64,000 nt of DNA from Bretschneidera sinensis (Eukaryota; Streptophyta; Magnoliopsida; Brassicales; Akaniaceae). The notes under the pieces were generated by a model that searched no databases, had not been told where the DNA came from, and saw only the letters and a list, made by a program, of their open reading frames with translations. Numbering within the stretch: position 1 is the stretch's first letter; each line of letters begins with the position of its first letter. Where the stretch lies: positions 51,007,001-51,071,000 of the forward strand of contig CM043697.1 of assembly GCA_023935145.1 (NCBI GenBank), given 5' to 3'. Both the position numbers and the translations under genes were made by a program. This document shows positions 23,460-37,136 of the stretch, piece after piece.

Positions 23460-26400
23460 GTAGATGGGTTTTTGTGCCCCATTTTCTTCTCGTATCAGCA
23501 CTGAAGCAATAACTACGAGGCTTGCTGCAATGTAAAGGAATAACTTTTCTCCTTCAATAGGCTTGGTTAGGAGAGGCGGTGAGCTGAGGTAGTCTTTGAG
23601 CTCTTCGAAGGCTGTTTGAGACTCTTCAGTCCATTCTAAGTCCTTGGCTTTCTTGAGTTCTTGGAAGAAAGGTATACATTTCTTAGTGGATTTGGACATG
23701 AAGCGGTTTAGGGTAACAACGTGCCCTGTTAGTTGTTAGATTTTTTGATGTTTCAAGGTGGACTTATGTCCAATATTGCCTTGATCTTCTCAGGATTGGC
23801 TTTTATCCTGTGATAAGTTACCATGAATCCAATAAATTTGCTCGAGGTAACTTCGAAGGCATATTCCCCAAGATTGAGATTCATCTGGTATCGTTTAAGA
23901 ACTTCGAAAGCTTCTTTGAGGTCAGATATGTGTCTTGTAGACTATGTGCTCTTAACGAACACGTTGTAAACGTAGACTTTCATGTTTCTTCCTATATACT
24001 CTTTGAATGTCTTATTAATTAGTTGTTGAGAGGTTGCTCCAGTGTTCTTGAAAGGCATGGCCTTGTAACAGTAGAGCCCATTGTTAGTGACAAAGACTGT
24101 TTTTTATTGGTCAGGTTCTTGCATGAAGATCTGATTATAACTTGAGTATGCATCTATGAAGCTGAGTAGTTCACTTCTCAAGGTGCCGTTCACTAATTAT
24201 TCTATCCTCGATAGTGGGAAGCTATCCTTCGGGAGTGCTTTATTAAGGTCGGTGAAGTCGTTGTAGATCTCTTATTTTCTATTTGTTTTCTTTACCATTA
24301 TCATGTAGGAGCTTGCCAACTTCTTCTTCAATAGTTTTATATTGCTCAAGGGTGAGTGATCTATTCTATTATACCATTGGATTGTGGTCTAGATTCACAT
24401 TCAGTTGGTTGGTTGTGGAATGATCTTGGGCATACGAAATGTTGACCAAGTGAACACATCTTGACATTTTCAGAGGAAGAAGATTAATAACATTTGGAGT
24501 TCGTTGGATAGGTTGGACCCGATTTGCACAGTCTTATAGTCTTCTTCCTCATTCAAATGGACAATGATCAGCTATTCTATGGGTTGGACCCTCGGACATT
24601 TGAGTCCCTCCCTAAGATCTTCAATTTCGAAAGGCAAGGCCTCAACTTTCTTGTGCTCTTTAATAGAGTTAAGGTAGCAAGATCAAGATGCTGTTTGGTT
24701 TCCTCGAACCTCTCTAACACTATTCTCAGTGGGGTACTTCATTTTCAAGTGGTAGGTGGAGGCTACTGCTTTCATGGTTTTCTGACTTGGTCTCTTAAGA
24801 ATGGCATTGTAGGAGGATGGCTGTGGTCTATTCAGAAGCTGACCATGCAACGACTCATATGAAGAATTTTCCATCTTAGAGTATTGGCTCTCCCGAAAAT
24901 CTGTAGAACGAGGAAGTCACTTAATTGAGCTGGTCGTAGTTGAGCTTCATCATCTGGAATGCATCGTAGTAAAGAATGTCGGTTGATCTCCCATTATCGA
25001 CCAAGATTCTTTCTACGTTGTAGTTTTCGATCAATTGTGTGACGACCATAGTGTCATCATAGGGTGTTTATAGTCCTTTCAAAATGTCATCAGTGAAAGA
25101 GATTACCTAAAAATCTTAATCTTCTTGTTTAGTTTGCTGACGGAGGCAACAAATCTGGCGTAAGCCTTTTTTTTCTTGAAGTCATTGTTCGCCTGTTACT
25201 GGGCCTTGGAAGATAGTATTGATTGTACCGATGAAGGTGGTTTGATCAGTCTTACTGCACTCTTGACATCTTTCATCTTAGGCTTCCTTCCCTAGACTTC
25301 ACTTAAGGCTTCGCCTAAGCCATCAGCTGGGGTTATGATTAGGGGCATGCTCGGGACTACACCTAGGGCTTCATTTGTAGGTGCACTTTTGGATTCACCA
25401 TGGCCGATTCCTCTCGTTCCCTCGAAATACGGGGGCTCCCAGTATATTCTTTTAGATATGCTTAATGAATGAGGGATTCTATTTGGTTTTTGAGGGTGTG
25501 GCATTCCTCGGTGTCATGCCCATTATCTCGATGAAAATGACACCATCTAGTATTGTCTTTGTTTTCACTGGTGTTTAGAGGCTTTAAAGGCCAAGAAATA
25601 AAGTCGTGATCTCGAATGTTCATTATTATGTTTGCCCCGGAGGCATTGAGTTTAGTATAACTATCTATCCGAGGAGTTTTTTTCACTTCCTTCTCTACGG
25701 GTCACTTCTCGAACTGGTTTATTCTTTCTTTCGTTTTTCTTTGCCTTCTTCTCATTCTCTTCGAAACGCTTGATCCCCCATACTAAGTATGTATTCCTTG
25801 ACTCAGGTGAGGATTTCATTCATGTCTTTGGTTGGGCACCTAGCAAGCTTGGAATTGAAGGTTCTCGATTTGAGCCCATTCTTGAATGCATCCATCTGGA
25901 TTTTTAGGTCAAGATCATAAATCTCCTATGCTACAACATTAAAGCATGAGATATACTCATAGGGCTTCTAACCCCTTTGATGGATGATGTTGAAGAAACT
26001 CTTAGATGTCTACCTTGGACCCTTACTGTTTAAGAAGTGTGCGGCAAAAATGCGACTTAGTTATTTGAATGAGTAGATGCTACCAGACTTTAGGTGAGAA
26101 TACCAAGTGATGGTGGCTTTCTCTAGCATCAGCGGGAATGCTCAGCACATAATTTAGTCTGGGTGGCGATGCAAGAGCATTGTGGTCTTGTACAGTTGGA
26201 GATGTTCCATGGGATCACTGGCACCGCCATAAGTCATAATGATCGACATCCTGAAGTGCCCGAAGTGCGGTGCGTTGAGGATCTCTTGTGTGAATGGTGA
26301 GTCTTAGGAGTTGAGTTCATATAGGATGTTAGTTCCTCGGTTTTTGAAAGCTTCCCTTATATTTTTATCCATCTCCTTTAGCTTTTTGTCCAGATCAGTG

Positions 26401-26880
26401 TGGTCTTTGGAGGTCATGGAGGGATCTCAAGATTTTGGTCCGTGGTTCGAAGGAGAGGACCTAATTATGGATTTGCGATCTAAGGCGTGGACATTATGGC
26501 TAAAGTTTCAATGCTTCATTGATTGAGGGCTTTGCTGTAATATTGAGGCTGAGGGAGAGGAGCATGCCCATTGAGCCGGGCAGCTAGATCACCCACCAAC
26601 TAAATGAGTTCCATGAGCTCTGTGTGACCACAGCATCTAGATTTGTGCGATTTTGGTGGTGGATATAATTGTTTGATTGGGATTTTTGAGTTTGTAGTGC
26701 ATGCTCACTAGATGGTTCGTTAGGGTTTGGTTGGTTGCAGTATGTTCAGGAATCACTAGGAATGGGTTGCGGTTGGTTGAGGTTCGAGTGGCAGCAGTAG
26801 CAGGGACGGCGATCGCGATGCTTTTAGGTGGAATTTGGAACATATGAGTTATTGTTGTGATTTCCCACAAACAACACCAA
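23460..26880 (-). pseudogene. Truncated Ty3/gypsy gag-pol relic (Tat-like)
   Basis: Reading on the minus strand from high to low coordinates: a gag region (about 26640 down to 25700) with MEHLQLYKT and helical capsid-like segments; then about 25690-25510 with WCHFHRDNGHDTEECHTLKN, the Cys/His-containing end typical of Tat-lineage gag; a decayed protease region (25290-24500); reverse transcriptase (about 24480-23720), where the YVDD catalytic box is altered to YVYN; and the start of RNase H at 23462-23699 (WTEESQTAFEELKDYLSSPP, IREENGAQKPIY). It stops in the middle of RNase H, so integrase and the 3' LTR are absent. Many stops mark it as dead. Confidence 0.8.
26861..26880 (-). other. Decayed primer binding site of the gypsy relic
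   Basis: The minus strand reads TTGGTGTTGTTTGTGGGAAA directly after the LTR. Functional relatives usually carry TTGGCGCCGT followed by a TGTGGGAA-type block at this place. The differences are C to T changes, most of them at CpG. Confidence 0.6.
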
Positions 26881-26882
26881 TA

Positions 26883-27370
26883 TGTTGATGTTGAATTTGT
26901 GACGGACGATCCTACGAGCGCTACGATGCACCTGCACACACTAAAAACACAAGGAGAGCTGAAAATTCGACGAAGAATTGCAGGGGTTGTGCCTTCAGAG
27001 AGACTATTTGATGCTTAAGTCAGTGGCCTGAGGACTAGAGAAAGCATAGGGCAAGAAAGTTAGAAAATTGTAAATTATGAGTTGTGTTTTGATACCTGTG
27101 GAAGCCCCCTTTTATATATTGCTTTAGCGTGAATCCAATTAAGAAAGTAATTAATGCAGAGTATTCTGGTAGGACAATGTTTTCCATAAGCCAGAGTGAC
27201 CTAGTAGAATTAGGGTTTCTATGAGTTGGAGTGTCCTAATTGAATTAGAGATATTGTGGATTAGGGTTTTGTCGCGAGATTACTATTTTGTCCTTTGCCA
27301 TGTGTAACCATCTTACTAGTTGTTCTATTTAGCTTATGAAATCATATTCTTGCCCTTGAAGGGCGCTACA
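26883..27370 (-). repeat. 5' LTR of the gypsy relic
   Basis: A 488-bp block with TG...CA ends. On the minus strand it begins TGTAGCGCCCTTCAAGG and ends in CAACA just before the primer site. TATATA near 27115 could be the LTR promoter box. The matching 3' LTR is not in the window, in line with truncation at 23460. Confidence 0.6.
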
Positions 27371-29420
27371 TATCGTCATGTCGTTAAAATTTTTTTCCCT
27401 AAATCACTACTTTAAATAATTATTATAGCGAATGGGAGTTTGTTATGTGGTGAAAGTGATTGATTATGTCTGTTTTGATGGTCCATTTACAAGGTGAATT
27501 TCTCTTCTTCGACCCAATTACAAAGGTTAGTAGTATTTCAGAGTATGAAGACCTGCTGCCAATAGACTGATGCCTCCATGATTTGTTGTTAAAATAACCA
27601 AAAGCCACGGCAATTTTTGTTCTCGAGTTGCAATATTCGCGCTGGGTTGTCTCTGACTGGTTATTGCCATATTAATTGAAGACAATAGGGTAGGATTAAC
27701 GGTGGCAAAGCAAAGCAAAACTACAAATCTCATTTTGGGTGCATGGTTTTAATTTGCCTAAGCTTGGCTTATTGTATCATTCTTAGTAATTTCTTTTATT
27801 CGTTTTCATTAATTCCAATAATTGAAGGTAAAAAAATTTAAACATGAAACCTTATTTTTAAATTTTAATGAAGAAGTGTGACTACAAATTAAATTATACA
27901 CACTGAAAAAAAAACTCAACCTATATTTTTTACAAAAACGATGAACCTTTTTTTTAATCTTTTAGAGTGAGTGATCAATGAGTAGTTTAGTCGCACTAAT
28001 GGGTTCGGTGACATATTCGGCACGTGTACCTTTTTCATGTGTAGAAGTATAATTAAATAACATTTTGAGGCTAATGGAACAAATGACAGAATGTTACATA
28101 TTACTAAAAATTTCTCAATGTGTCATAGAGAAAACCTCCCAATAACAAGAAATCAAAATGTAATTAAACCTAATAAACATGAACATATCTATTTTTTATG
28201 TTTATAATCTCTTTTAAGAGAATCTCTTATAACAATTAGAAAGAGATTAAAAATTGAATGAGATGTCTTTGACAAGCTTTGGAAACTTGATCTCAGAAGT
28301 TCATCAATGAAAGAGAAGGTTTCATTAGTGTTATCGGTGTCACACTTGAAGGACATCCAACAAAGTGGACTATGAATTAGTTAGATTAGCTATTGCTCTT
28401 GACATTGGATGGAAGATATAGTTTGACCTCTTGTAATTACAGGTATTTTTGCTCTTAACTTTGATTCTTGAATAAAGGTTCGAATTCCTATAAAAAAAAA
28501 TACTTAAGTAAGCAATGAAATTTACGAATAGTATGTATGTAACTCATTATATGCTTCGTAAATAAAGCAATGAAATTTACAAATTACATATTACAAATGA
28601 GAAGAAAATTCTCTTTTGTAATTTGAAAAAAAAAATCTTTAAATATATTATTGGATGAATGTCACGTCATCCTATTGAATGTTTACATTGATTTGATATC
28701 ATAAGTAGATATTATACGTAATTAAGACATCAAATTGGAAAACATAAAAAAAGAAATAACTGTGTTAGAATGTGTATTAGGAGCATTAATTTTCTTTCAT
28801 AATCAGACGGCAAGTCTGCAATCAGACACAAAATAATTTATATGGATTTGATTTCCATTATTATCTTTTGATCGAATGATACAATTTAATCATTTATATA
28901 TTAAATGATATTTACAAATTTGTGTATTATGTGAGATCTATATATACATAAATGGTTAAAATTACATCAATTATTCAAAAAAAATAAAAAACAATAAAGG
29001 AGGAAAACTGAATCCAATTCTTATGAGCTAGTGGATGACTAAGATTCAAAGCACATTAGTCTAATATGGTAATTTCCCTCCGTCTCTTTTCCAAGCAATG
29101 TCTCAAGAATGGAACGAATAAAGTTTAAAAGAGAAAATTGTCATCCGGCTATTTGGCTTTTTGATACGCTTCATTTGTCAAACGAAACCAACAAGTCTTG
29201 TTAATACAGATGGATTAATTTTTATTTTTTTACCATATATTTTTTTTCAATTCAACTGGAAAAAAAAAATCAATATAATCTTAGGAGTAATAAATAATAG
29301 AATCTTTTTAAATCTATAAATTTCCCTTCTATTACTAATTTTGTTGGCAATAGATTTAACTGCGGCCAAAACCTTCCATCAACGGAAAACATAGTTTTAA
29401 CTGAAAGTAAAAATCGTCAC
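27371..29420. other. AT-rich intergenic region upstream of the FBL17 gene
   Basis: No gene is recognised. Minus-strand frames at 27423-27733 overlap in two frames without family resemblance. A tRNA-B-box-like GGTTCGAATTCC at 28477-28488 followed by an A run could be a SINE tail, but no A box was found. Confidence 0.4.
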
Positions 29421-29432
29421 GTTTTTCACCAC

Positions 29433-29540
29433 CCGCCAAAAGAAAGGGCCAATATGGTAATTAAATATAATAAAAATCCACGCTCCTCCTCTTCATTTTC
29501 ATTTTTTTCTCCTTACCGCTTTCGAATTAAGCGCGCGAAA
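29433..29540 (+). promoter_or_regulatory. E2F-type sites in the FBL17 promoter
   Basis: GCGCGAAA at 29533-29540 is the reverse complement of TTTCGCGC, an exact fit to the E2F consensus TTTSSCGC. CCGCCAAA at 29433-29440 is a near fit (TTTGGCGG). Both lie within about 230 bp of the ATG at 29663. Arabidopsis FBL17 is reported to be under E2F control, so the sites are plausible. Confidence 0.55.
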
Positions 29541-29662
29541 TCCTCCCCATTCTCCCGCGCCTCCGCGACCAAACCTCACATTTATTCCCCCACCCCCCAC
29601 CTTCTCTCACTCTCCCTCCCCTTTCCTTCCCCCGTCTCTCATTTCTCTCTCTCTCTCTTACA

Positions 29663-32600
29663 ATGCAACATAATCTCCACCACCACCACCCTCACCCACT
29701 CATTTCTCCATCCAAGGCCACCGCCTCCTCTGCTCTTGACTTGAAGCGCATGAAGAAAAACCGTGGTAGTTACAACTGTGGCCGATGTGGCCTTCCCAAG
29801 AAGGGTCACTCCTGCCACCTCCCTCCTACGACGACCGCCGTCGCTACCACCACAACTCCAACTGCCTCAGATCCATCCGCCGCAGCTCCCTCCTCCCTAT
29901 CCGCCATCCGCACTTCCCCTGCGCCGTCACGCCAGCCCTATACCCACCTCCGCCGCGCCCTGTCCTTCGACGATATTGATGTCCACTCTGACTCCCCCAC
30001 AGAGGACGAATTCGATGCCGCGTTACCGGATCCGGATCTGGATCTGGATCGGGGTAGTTGCTCGGGCGCATTGCCGGCGGAATGCCTGTGGCGGGTGTTG
30101 AGGAGGCTGCCCCCGGCGGGACTACTGGCGGCGGCGAGGGTGTGCAAGGGGTGGAGGGAGACGACGAGGAGGCTGTGGAGGGCGGCGGAGGAACTAAGGC
30201 TTAGAGTTCCAGTGAGGGCTCAGGTTGGGCTCGTTGGATCGGTGTTGCAGAAGTGCCCTGGGCTTCTCAGGCTCTCTTTCAGAATGGAAAGGTTCGGGTT
30301 CTTGTTTTGATGGCACTTTTTGCCCTTCTCTGGCTATCAGATCTAGGATTTTATCGGGCGGATCCGCTGATTTTGATGGATATTAGCATTTAGGAACCTG
30401 AATGAGAGAAATGAACTTGATCTGGAAATACTCGAGTGAAGACTGAACAGGATTATGATAAAGAAAATGGAATATGGTTTAATCTGTGAAGAGAAATGAC
30501 AGAATCACTTAGGACTGTTTGGTCTACAAACACCAATGCAAGATATAATATGGCGGAAATTTCTACGATTAGAAGCTAAAAGCTAGTGTAATCTAGCAAA
30601 GAAGTATTACAATTATTATTCAACCTTAAGATAGATTTATAAAGTTATCTGAGAACTGGAACTTCGGAAATATTTACTGGCCGAAAATTGCGTACCTTTT
30701 GCATGTTTAGAGCAATAACCCGGTGGCTGGGGTTTAGATTGATTTTGACCTATTCCTTGATATAAATTCAAGCAACGTTGGAAGTACTGCAACTGTTTTT
30801 AATTTTTATTTAATGAAATATTACTGTCTGGTGTTTTGCAGTGATCTGGATGCAACAATGTTGGCTTGCATTGCATTCTCTTGCCCTAATCTGGAGGTTA
30901 TGGAGATTTTTATTTCTGATACTGCAGTCAATCGGATTACTGGGTACAGTTTCGTGATTTCTGGGTGTGTGTGTGTGTAATTACTGCTTGATCCATACTA
31001 TTTCACTTTCTTTTTTACTAATTGCTGAGCCAACAAACTGTACTAGTCTTGATTGTTGAGTTTCTATGCCTGCATTGTTAATTGATAGCCTGATCCTGAA
31101 TTTTGTCAATAGAAAAACATTTTTGGCGTTAGCTGACTGACATTAGTTGATCTGCTTCTGAAAAATAAGAATTTTCTTTTCCTGACAAGTAAAAGTAAAG
31201 CTTGTTAACAATAAGAATATTGTGATAGGGCTTGTTTGATTATGATGTTTAAACAAGGGTATTGAAAGATTTGACAAAGGAATTGATTGGTCTTGATTGA
31301 TATCTTCCCTTTTTTTTGCTTAAATATCTGAAATGGAATTGAATGAGCTTTTTTTTCTTCTTTCTTTTTTATAAATGGTTTTTTGTGGGTTTGAGGTGGA
31401 GGGGGGATAGAACGTCTTTGATGCATTTTCGTGCAGATGAGTTTGTACTAGTCAAGTTTTTCCCTGCTGCCCATTGAATTTGTTTCTACTGGGAATTATA
31501 GTGGCCTCTAACCAATCCTTGGATTGTGAAGACTTTTTGGGTTTCAATGCCTTATATGTTGTCACTTATATCCTCATAGAGTTCTGTTTTGATTGAACCC
31601 ATCCAATGATTGCTTTTGTTTTACCTTAAGATAGTTTTTTTTGTTATTTGCTTTTACACTGTTGTTTAGAGTCATTAATTTGATATTTTTCATGATTCTT
31701 ATATAGAGATGAATTGGGTCGTTTTGTTGCTGATAAACGGTGTCTTACAAGCCTTAAGATGGAAGGGTGCTCCAATTTAGGAGGTTTTGTCCTCTGTTCA
31801 TCGAGTCTTTCTACACTTTGGCTTTCTAATCTTTACTCTATGTCTAAGATGGTAATTATTTCATTTTCTCTCTCTTTCCCTCCCATTCTTATTTTACGAG
31901 GCACTCAAGTAAATTTGTTTTTCTTCTTTTACCTTCTTTTTATAGGTTTTTAACTGTCCCAATCTGAAAGAGATATCCCTAGAATTTTCTTGCCAAGAAA
32001 ATGATAGTACTGATCTTACTGTAATGGTTGATGATTTGGGGAGGAGTTGTCAAAGGTTGCAAAACATTCACATTGCATCATTCCGCCTTTCTCATGCTGC
32101 TGTGCTTGCTCTTGCAGCTGTAAACTTGAGGTTTGTCAAATGTCTGTCAGCTGGCTTACTTTTACTATTTATGGGCTGTTTGTACGCACATAGTGTCTAT
32201 TTGATGTATATGAAGGAGCAAGATCGTGTCGTACACTCTGCTCAGTCATCTGACGAGCTTCATAACTATCCCATATAATTTTTGGAAGGCCTGCATTGCT
32301 TGAGCAATCGATGGTTTTGCTAAAAAAAATTGATGTCAGTTGCCTCATTATTCAGGGGATTGCGAATGCTTTCGCTAGTTCTTGGATCAGAAATCACTGA
32401 TGCATCTGTCGCTGCCATTGCTTCGAGCTATTCAAAATTAGAATTGCTTGATCTGAGTGGGTATGTTTAAACCACGTCCAGTTGCATCTTACCATTAATT
32501 TTGCTAAATGATTTTTCTGTATCATTTCATCTTTAGGAATGCATTTTTTGACACAATACTTTGATTTCAGTTCTAGTATCAGTGACAGTGGCATTGGAAT

Positions 32601-34689
32601 GATCTGTAACGTGTTTCCTGATACGCTGTCAAGATTGCTCCTTGCTCTTTGTCCTAACATCACTTCAAGTAATTCCCAAGTCCTTACATTACATCTATAA
32701 TGATTTTGAGTTTTGTCTAATATATACTAGTACATAACTTCAGCTTGTTGACCCTGTTGTTTCCATCACTCAGGTGGCATTCAATTTGCCACAGCTCAAC
32801 TACCTCTTCTTGAGCTCATGGACTGTGGAATGACCATATGTGATCCTAATTCACAGAATTTAATCTCTGATGAAAGCTGCAAGTCCGAGTTGCAAAAAAA
32901 ATTTAACAGCAAACTACACCTTATATATCAGAAGCTGATCATCAAACATAGCCGATTGAAAAAGCTCAGCTTGTGGGGTTGTTCCGGTTTAGATGTGAGA
33001 TTCTTTAGTCTAAATTTTTTCTTTTTATCCTAGTTCCTCATGTTTTGTTTCTTATTTCTGAGCTTAAATGCAGGCTCTGTATTTAAACTGCCCGGAACTG
33101 AATGACCTGAATCTGAACTCATGTAAAAATTTGCATCCAGGTACAATTATTTGATTTTCTTTAAATTGAGATTTGTATGAGCACTTCAGTATGTCTCCTA
33201 CTTCCTTTCTTTAAATAATTGATTTGGTTAACTTGTTATTATATTTGTATCTCCAGAGAGACTGCTACTTCAGTGCCCCAACTTAGAAAGTGTGTATGCA
33301 TCAGAATGCCAGGAGTTCTTGATTGGGGCCATCCAAAGCCAGGTAAATTGTCATCTATTTAGATTTTAATTTCAATTTTTAAGTATATACTACTGAAAGA
33401 CAGTTGTTGGAAATATGAAAAGCTGCTATGTCTAGCCTGTCTTTATTATTCAAGAAAACTAGATTGGGAAGCAGATAAATCTCACAAGTAACATGTTTGA
33501 GGTGTACTTGTGCTTATACTATCTTCAAAAACTGAGATGTTTCTTCTTCTAATAAAGTTGGGAGGCCTCCCCCCTCATCATAGAGATTAAGATTCTATTT
33601 AATCCACATTTCCTTATTTTCACTTCATCAAGAGAAGTGTTTGCAGATAAAATTCTCTAATTTTATAAACTGAATAATTCTTTTTTTCGTTTTGGGAGGC
33701 AACTTATAGTAAATGTACCCATTCCCATATTGCATTCATTCAATTCTTAAAAGAAATTTACACCAGACTTAGACCTCTTTTCAACATGGACATCCTTTTT
33801 AAGTGTTTTCTTTTTCTATCAATGTATTTAATGTCGTGGGTAATAAAAGTGCATATGCAAACCATTTGATAACTTATTGTTTTAACGTTTCTTATAGATT
33901 AGGATTAGACTTTTAGAATCTGGTTTTAGTCTTCTAACTCTTAATGCAAGCCATAGTATGATTAATTTATTCTTTTGTTGCAGTTTGAAGTCAAGTTTGA
34001 AAGCTTCTCTTACCAATAATTTCTTACTTCTTACTGTTGATTCCTTTGGCAGGCCAGTAATAACTTTGCTGCTGCGGAAAACCATTTTCCATGTAAACGT
34101 TTAGCTGATGGTTCCAAGAGGGTTCAGGTTCCATATTCTCTCTATCAACAGGTAAAGAAATTTTTAGTTGCAAGATGATTTTGTATCTAGAGAAACTTGA
34201 TGTGGAACCCAGAGTACGAAATACCTTATTTTTTTTGAGTGAACGATACAGAGGATAACCCCCTAGAGCCTGGGTTTCAGAGTAGGAAGTACTTGATTAT
34301 AGTTTCTTGGTGAGAATCTAGATTAATGAAAAATTCTCTGCACTAACCTAAACTTTCAAACAGAGAAACAATCGTTCCCGAAAAGCTGCACCTTGTCAAT
34401 TGTCTGGCCCTTGCATCTTACTTATCATATCATATGCAAATCTTTTGGCAACTTAAAAGTGTGAACACCACATCTAAGGGTGACTACTGTAACAACACTT
34501 ACAGTGGTTTTCATAAGTTCTATTTTTCTTGTAATTTAAGGATTTTATCTAAATTATGGAACTGCTATTGAATCTACACTTCTCGGAAAATCATGGTCTT
34601 ATTTTTTATCTTGTTTCTTTTTGCAGGCATGTGATGATGATAAGAAGCGAAGGAGGGTTGAAAGACGTCAATGTAATGTTGTCCACTGA
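29663..34689 (+). CDS. FBL17: F-box/LRR-repeat protein 17-like (FBL17)
   Basis: FBL17 is the substrate receptor of an SCF ubiquitin ligase that removes KRP/ICK inhibitors of CDKs. In Arabidopsis it is needed for the second pollen mitosis and for normal S-phase control. Exons: 29663-30291, 30842-30943, 31707-31851, 31946-32130, 32356-32460, 32571-32668, 32774-32994, 33074-33140, 33257-33342, 34053-34151, 34627-34689. Phases agree and give 599 aa, close to the roughly 590 aa of Arabidopsis FBL17. The N-terminus has the plant-specific CGRCGLPKKGHSC (residues 39-51). The F-box covers about 136-178 (LPAECLWRVLRRLPPAGLLAAARVCKGW). LRRs follow (CPNLEVMEIF, CLTSLKMEGCSNL, LELLDLSGSSISDSGI, LKKLSLWGCSGLDAL, CPELNDLNLNSC). 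The tail KKRRRVERRQ is a likely nuclear signal. MKKNRG (Met30) is an alternative start. Confidence 0.9.
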
Positions 34690-37136
34690 TCCTATAATTC
34701 AACTGGACAGAGCATTCTTACTGTACACAACGCATGGTGGTTAGATCTCTTGTTTGTTGTCATGATAGTTAGTTACCTGAGGTTGTATTTCAGGTGGTTC
34801 CAAATCATTATAATAAATTCAAAATGGTGGTTAGGGGCAGCTGCCTTGTAGAACTTTTCTCCCCCAACACAAATTCAATTGTTTTCAGTTTCAAAGTTTA
34901 CTGATACTGTAAAAGAGACCATGGATGATGATCTTATGTTTTCATCAGCTTCCCATTTTCTGAATAAAACATGAATTTTTATCACAAGTTGCTTTTTATT
35001 TCTGAATTATATTTTCTGTGCTAACAAGACTTCTGAGTTTTGAGTGATATGAGAGCTTGTTTTTGGGTTTAGGATAAATAGAGGGAAACCTATAAATCCA
35101 CAGGCAACAGGATTGTATGCACGCCCATTTTATTGCTGTTTGCTTGCTTTTTTTTTTTTCACCGACAGACAAGAAAAAATTGCTGTGGATCCAAACTTTT
35201 TGGTGAGGGATTTAGCATTTCTTTGGGTTAAGGTTGTTTATTGAGGATTGAAATTAAAATTGAAATCGAAAAGAAAACATATTTTCTCAACATTAATTTC
35301 ATCTGTGAAATGCAAATACAATGTTTTTAACAAGTACTTGCATCAAGCTATAAAATTAGATGGTAAAACTAGATAGATTGATAGGAGAGATCGTGACACA
35401 GGAAAATGCAAATAAATCTGGATAATATAATTTTATACATATGAAGTTTTAATATGACAATATTATTTATTTTAACATGTATATTTTTATGCATTTGTTT
35501 TATGTTTGGATTGAAGAAAATAAAAGAAAAAGAAAAAAAAGCACATGTATTTAATCTTTTTCTTAACTCATTTATTCCCCTCAATCATCATTTTAAAAAA
35601 AATGCACAGCTTAAGTTACAATTGAAGATAACACCAATAAAATACGCATGACATGTTACATGGTGGAAAAACACTTGACAAACACCAAAAATATCTTAAC
35701 AAAAGGAAAAAGAAATTATTTAAATTTGCATTGGATCTCAAGTATGGAAAAAGTTAAAAAAAATCAGTAAAATAAAAATGCAAAGATCTCGTGTAAGAAA
35801 ATAATTAAATAACAAATGAAAGAAGAGACGATATTTTAGATCCTTTAGAGAAGAAGATGGAGGAAACTGATTATATTCCATAGCAAATTTGGAAACCTAT
35901 GCCCTTACATTGTTTAACACTTATCTTTGAGGGTTGTTAATTTATTATTGTTATCCAAACTCGATAACTTGCTATGATTCTGTAACGTCGTACATATATA
36001 TACTGAAAAAATTATTTTTGATAATTTTTTTATAAAATAATAAGTTTGATGTTAAAAAAACTCATTTTCAACAGTAAAATAACATTATTAAATATGTTTG
36101 TTTTATTATTAAATATGATTTTTTTAATCACCAAATGTATTGCATTTTCTTACAAACCAATCTTACATATATACTAAATTCATTCAAGTGGTTTCTCAAA
36201 ACCAATTAATTTTTTTTGATAAATCAAAACCAATTATTCAATACTAGCATCTCTTTTATATAATAAAAAAATATATTAACAATTATTTTTTTATTTATAC
36301 GCATGCTAAGTATAATTGTACATTTAATTCTTAATAAATAAAGGTTTATGAGACATTTTGAAGAGTTGATAAAAAAATATAAATGAAGAGAAAAAAATAA
36401 TAATAACAAAGACTTTCTTTGAGAATAAAATAATAAAATAAAAAATAACTATTGACTTACTTATTTGATCGGAGTAATCTTCTTTGGCAATTTGTTAAAT
36501 CCAAAAAAACATTGATTTAATTGCATGAAATTCTTCATTTTATCATGTCATATCTATATTGAAATTTCACTATTCTAAATCAAAGAAAAATTTATGAAAA
36601 ATTATAAATAATAGACAAGTCTAAGAGACACATACCTATATCTCACATTCATACTAAAATCTAAATAACATAGACATTGATCAACGAACTGAAAAAATCT
36701 TCGCAGAATACATGAATCTTTAAACAATATATACTGTTTCAAGTAAATAAATGTAATTGAAAGCATAGAGTTTAACAAAATAAATAATACCAACAACATA
36801 CAACATTTTCAGTAAGATCCTTAAAATATATATATATATATATATATTATAAAATTGAAAATAAAGGACCACACAAAGCCTGCAAAACATAGTATGAAGA
36901 AATGATCCAACAAACTGAGAGAATAATTTAAATATTGTTTAGATATTTGTTTAAATATAATTTAAATCAATAATATTTATTTATTTTCAGTTTTGACACT
37001 AAAAGATTAAAATTACGTTCAGACAGATCCGAAACAAAAGTACTGAGCTAAATCTTTTCCTTTTTCAATTCCAGAGTCCCACCTGGCTCTTGTTATCGTT
37101 TTCTGAAAACATTCTTTTCTCTCGCTTGATTCATCG
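34690..37136. other. Intergenic region between FBL17 and the P-loop kinase gene
   Basis: It contains the FBL17 3' UTR (first few hundred bases) and then very AT-rich sequence with no recognisable gene. A (TA)n run lies at 36829-36848. CT-rich sequence after about 37070 probably marks the transcription start of the next gene. Confidence 0.5.
36829..36848. repeat. (TA)10 microsatellite
   Basis: An uninterrupted TA dinucleotide run in AT-rich intergenic DNA. Confidence 0.9.

Noticed and set aside
24524..24862. Plus-strand frame of 112 codons
   Set aside because: It lies on the opposite strand of the decayed gypsy protease/RT region and has no recognisable motif.
28477..28488. tRNA B-box-like GGTTCGAATTCC followed by an A run
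   Set aside because: No A box at the right distance and no cloverleaf. A tRNA gene is not supported and a SINE remains unproven.
29763..30147. Several overlapping Pro/Arg-rich frames in FBL17 exon 1
   Set aside because: Shadows of the GC-rich coding exon. The frame starting at 29663 has the F-box and splices correctly.
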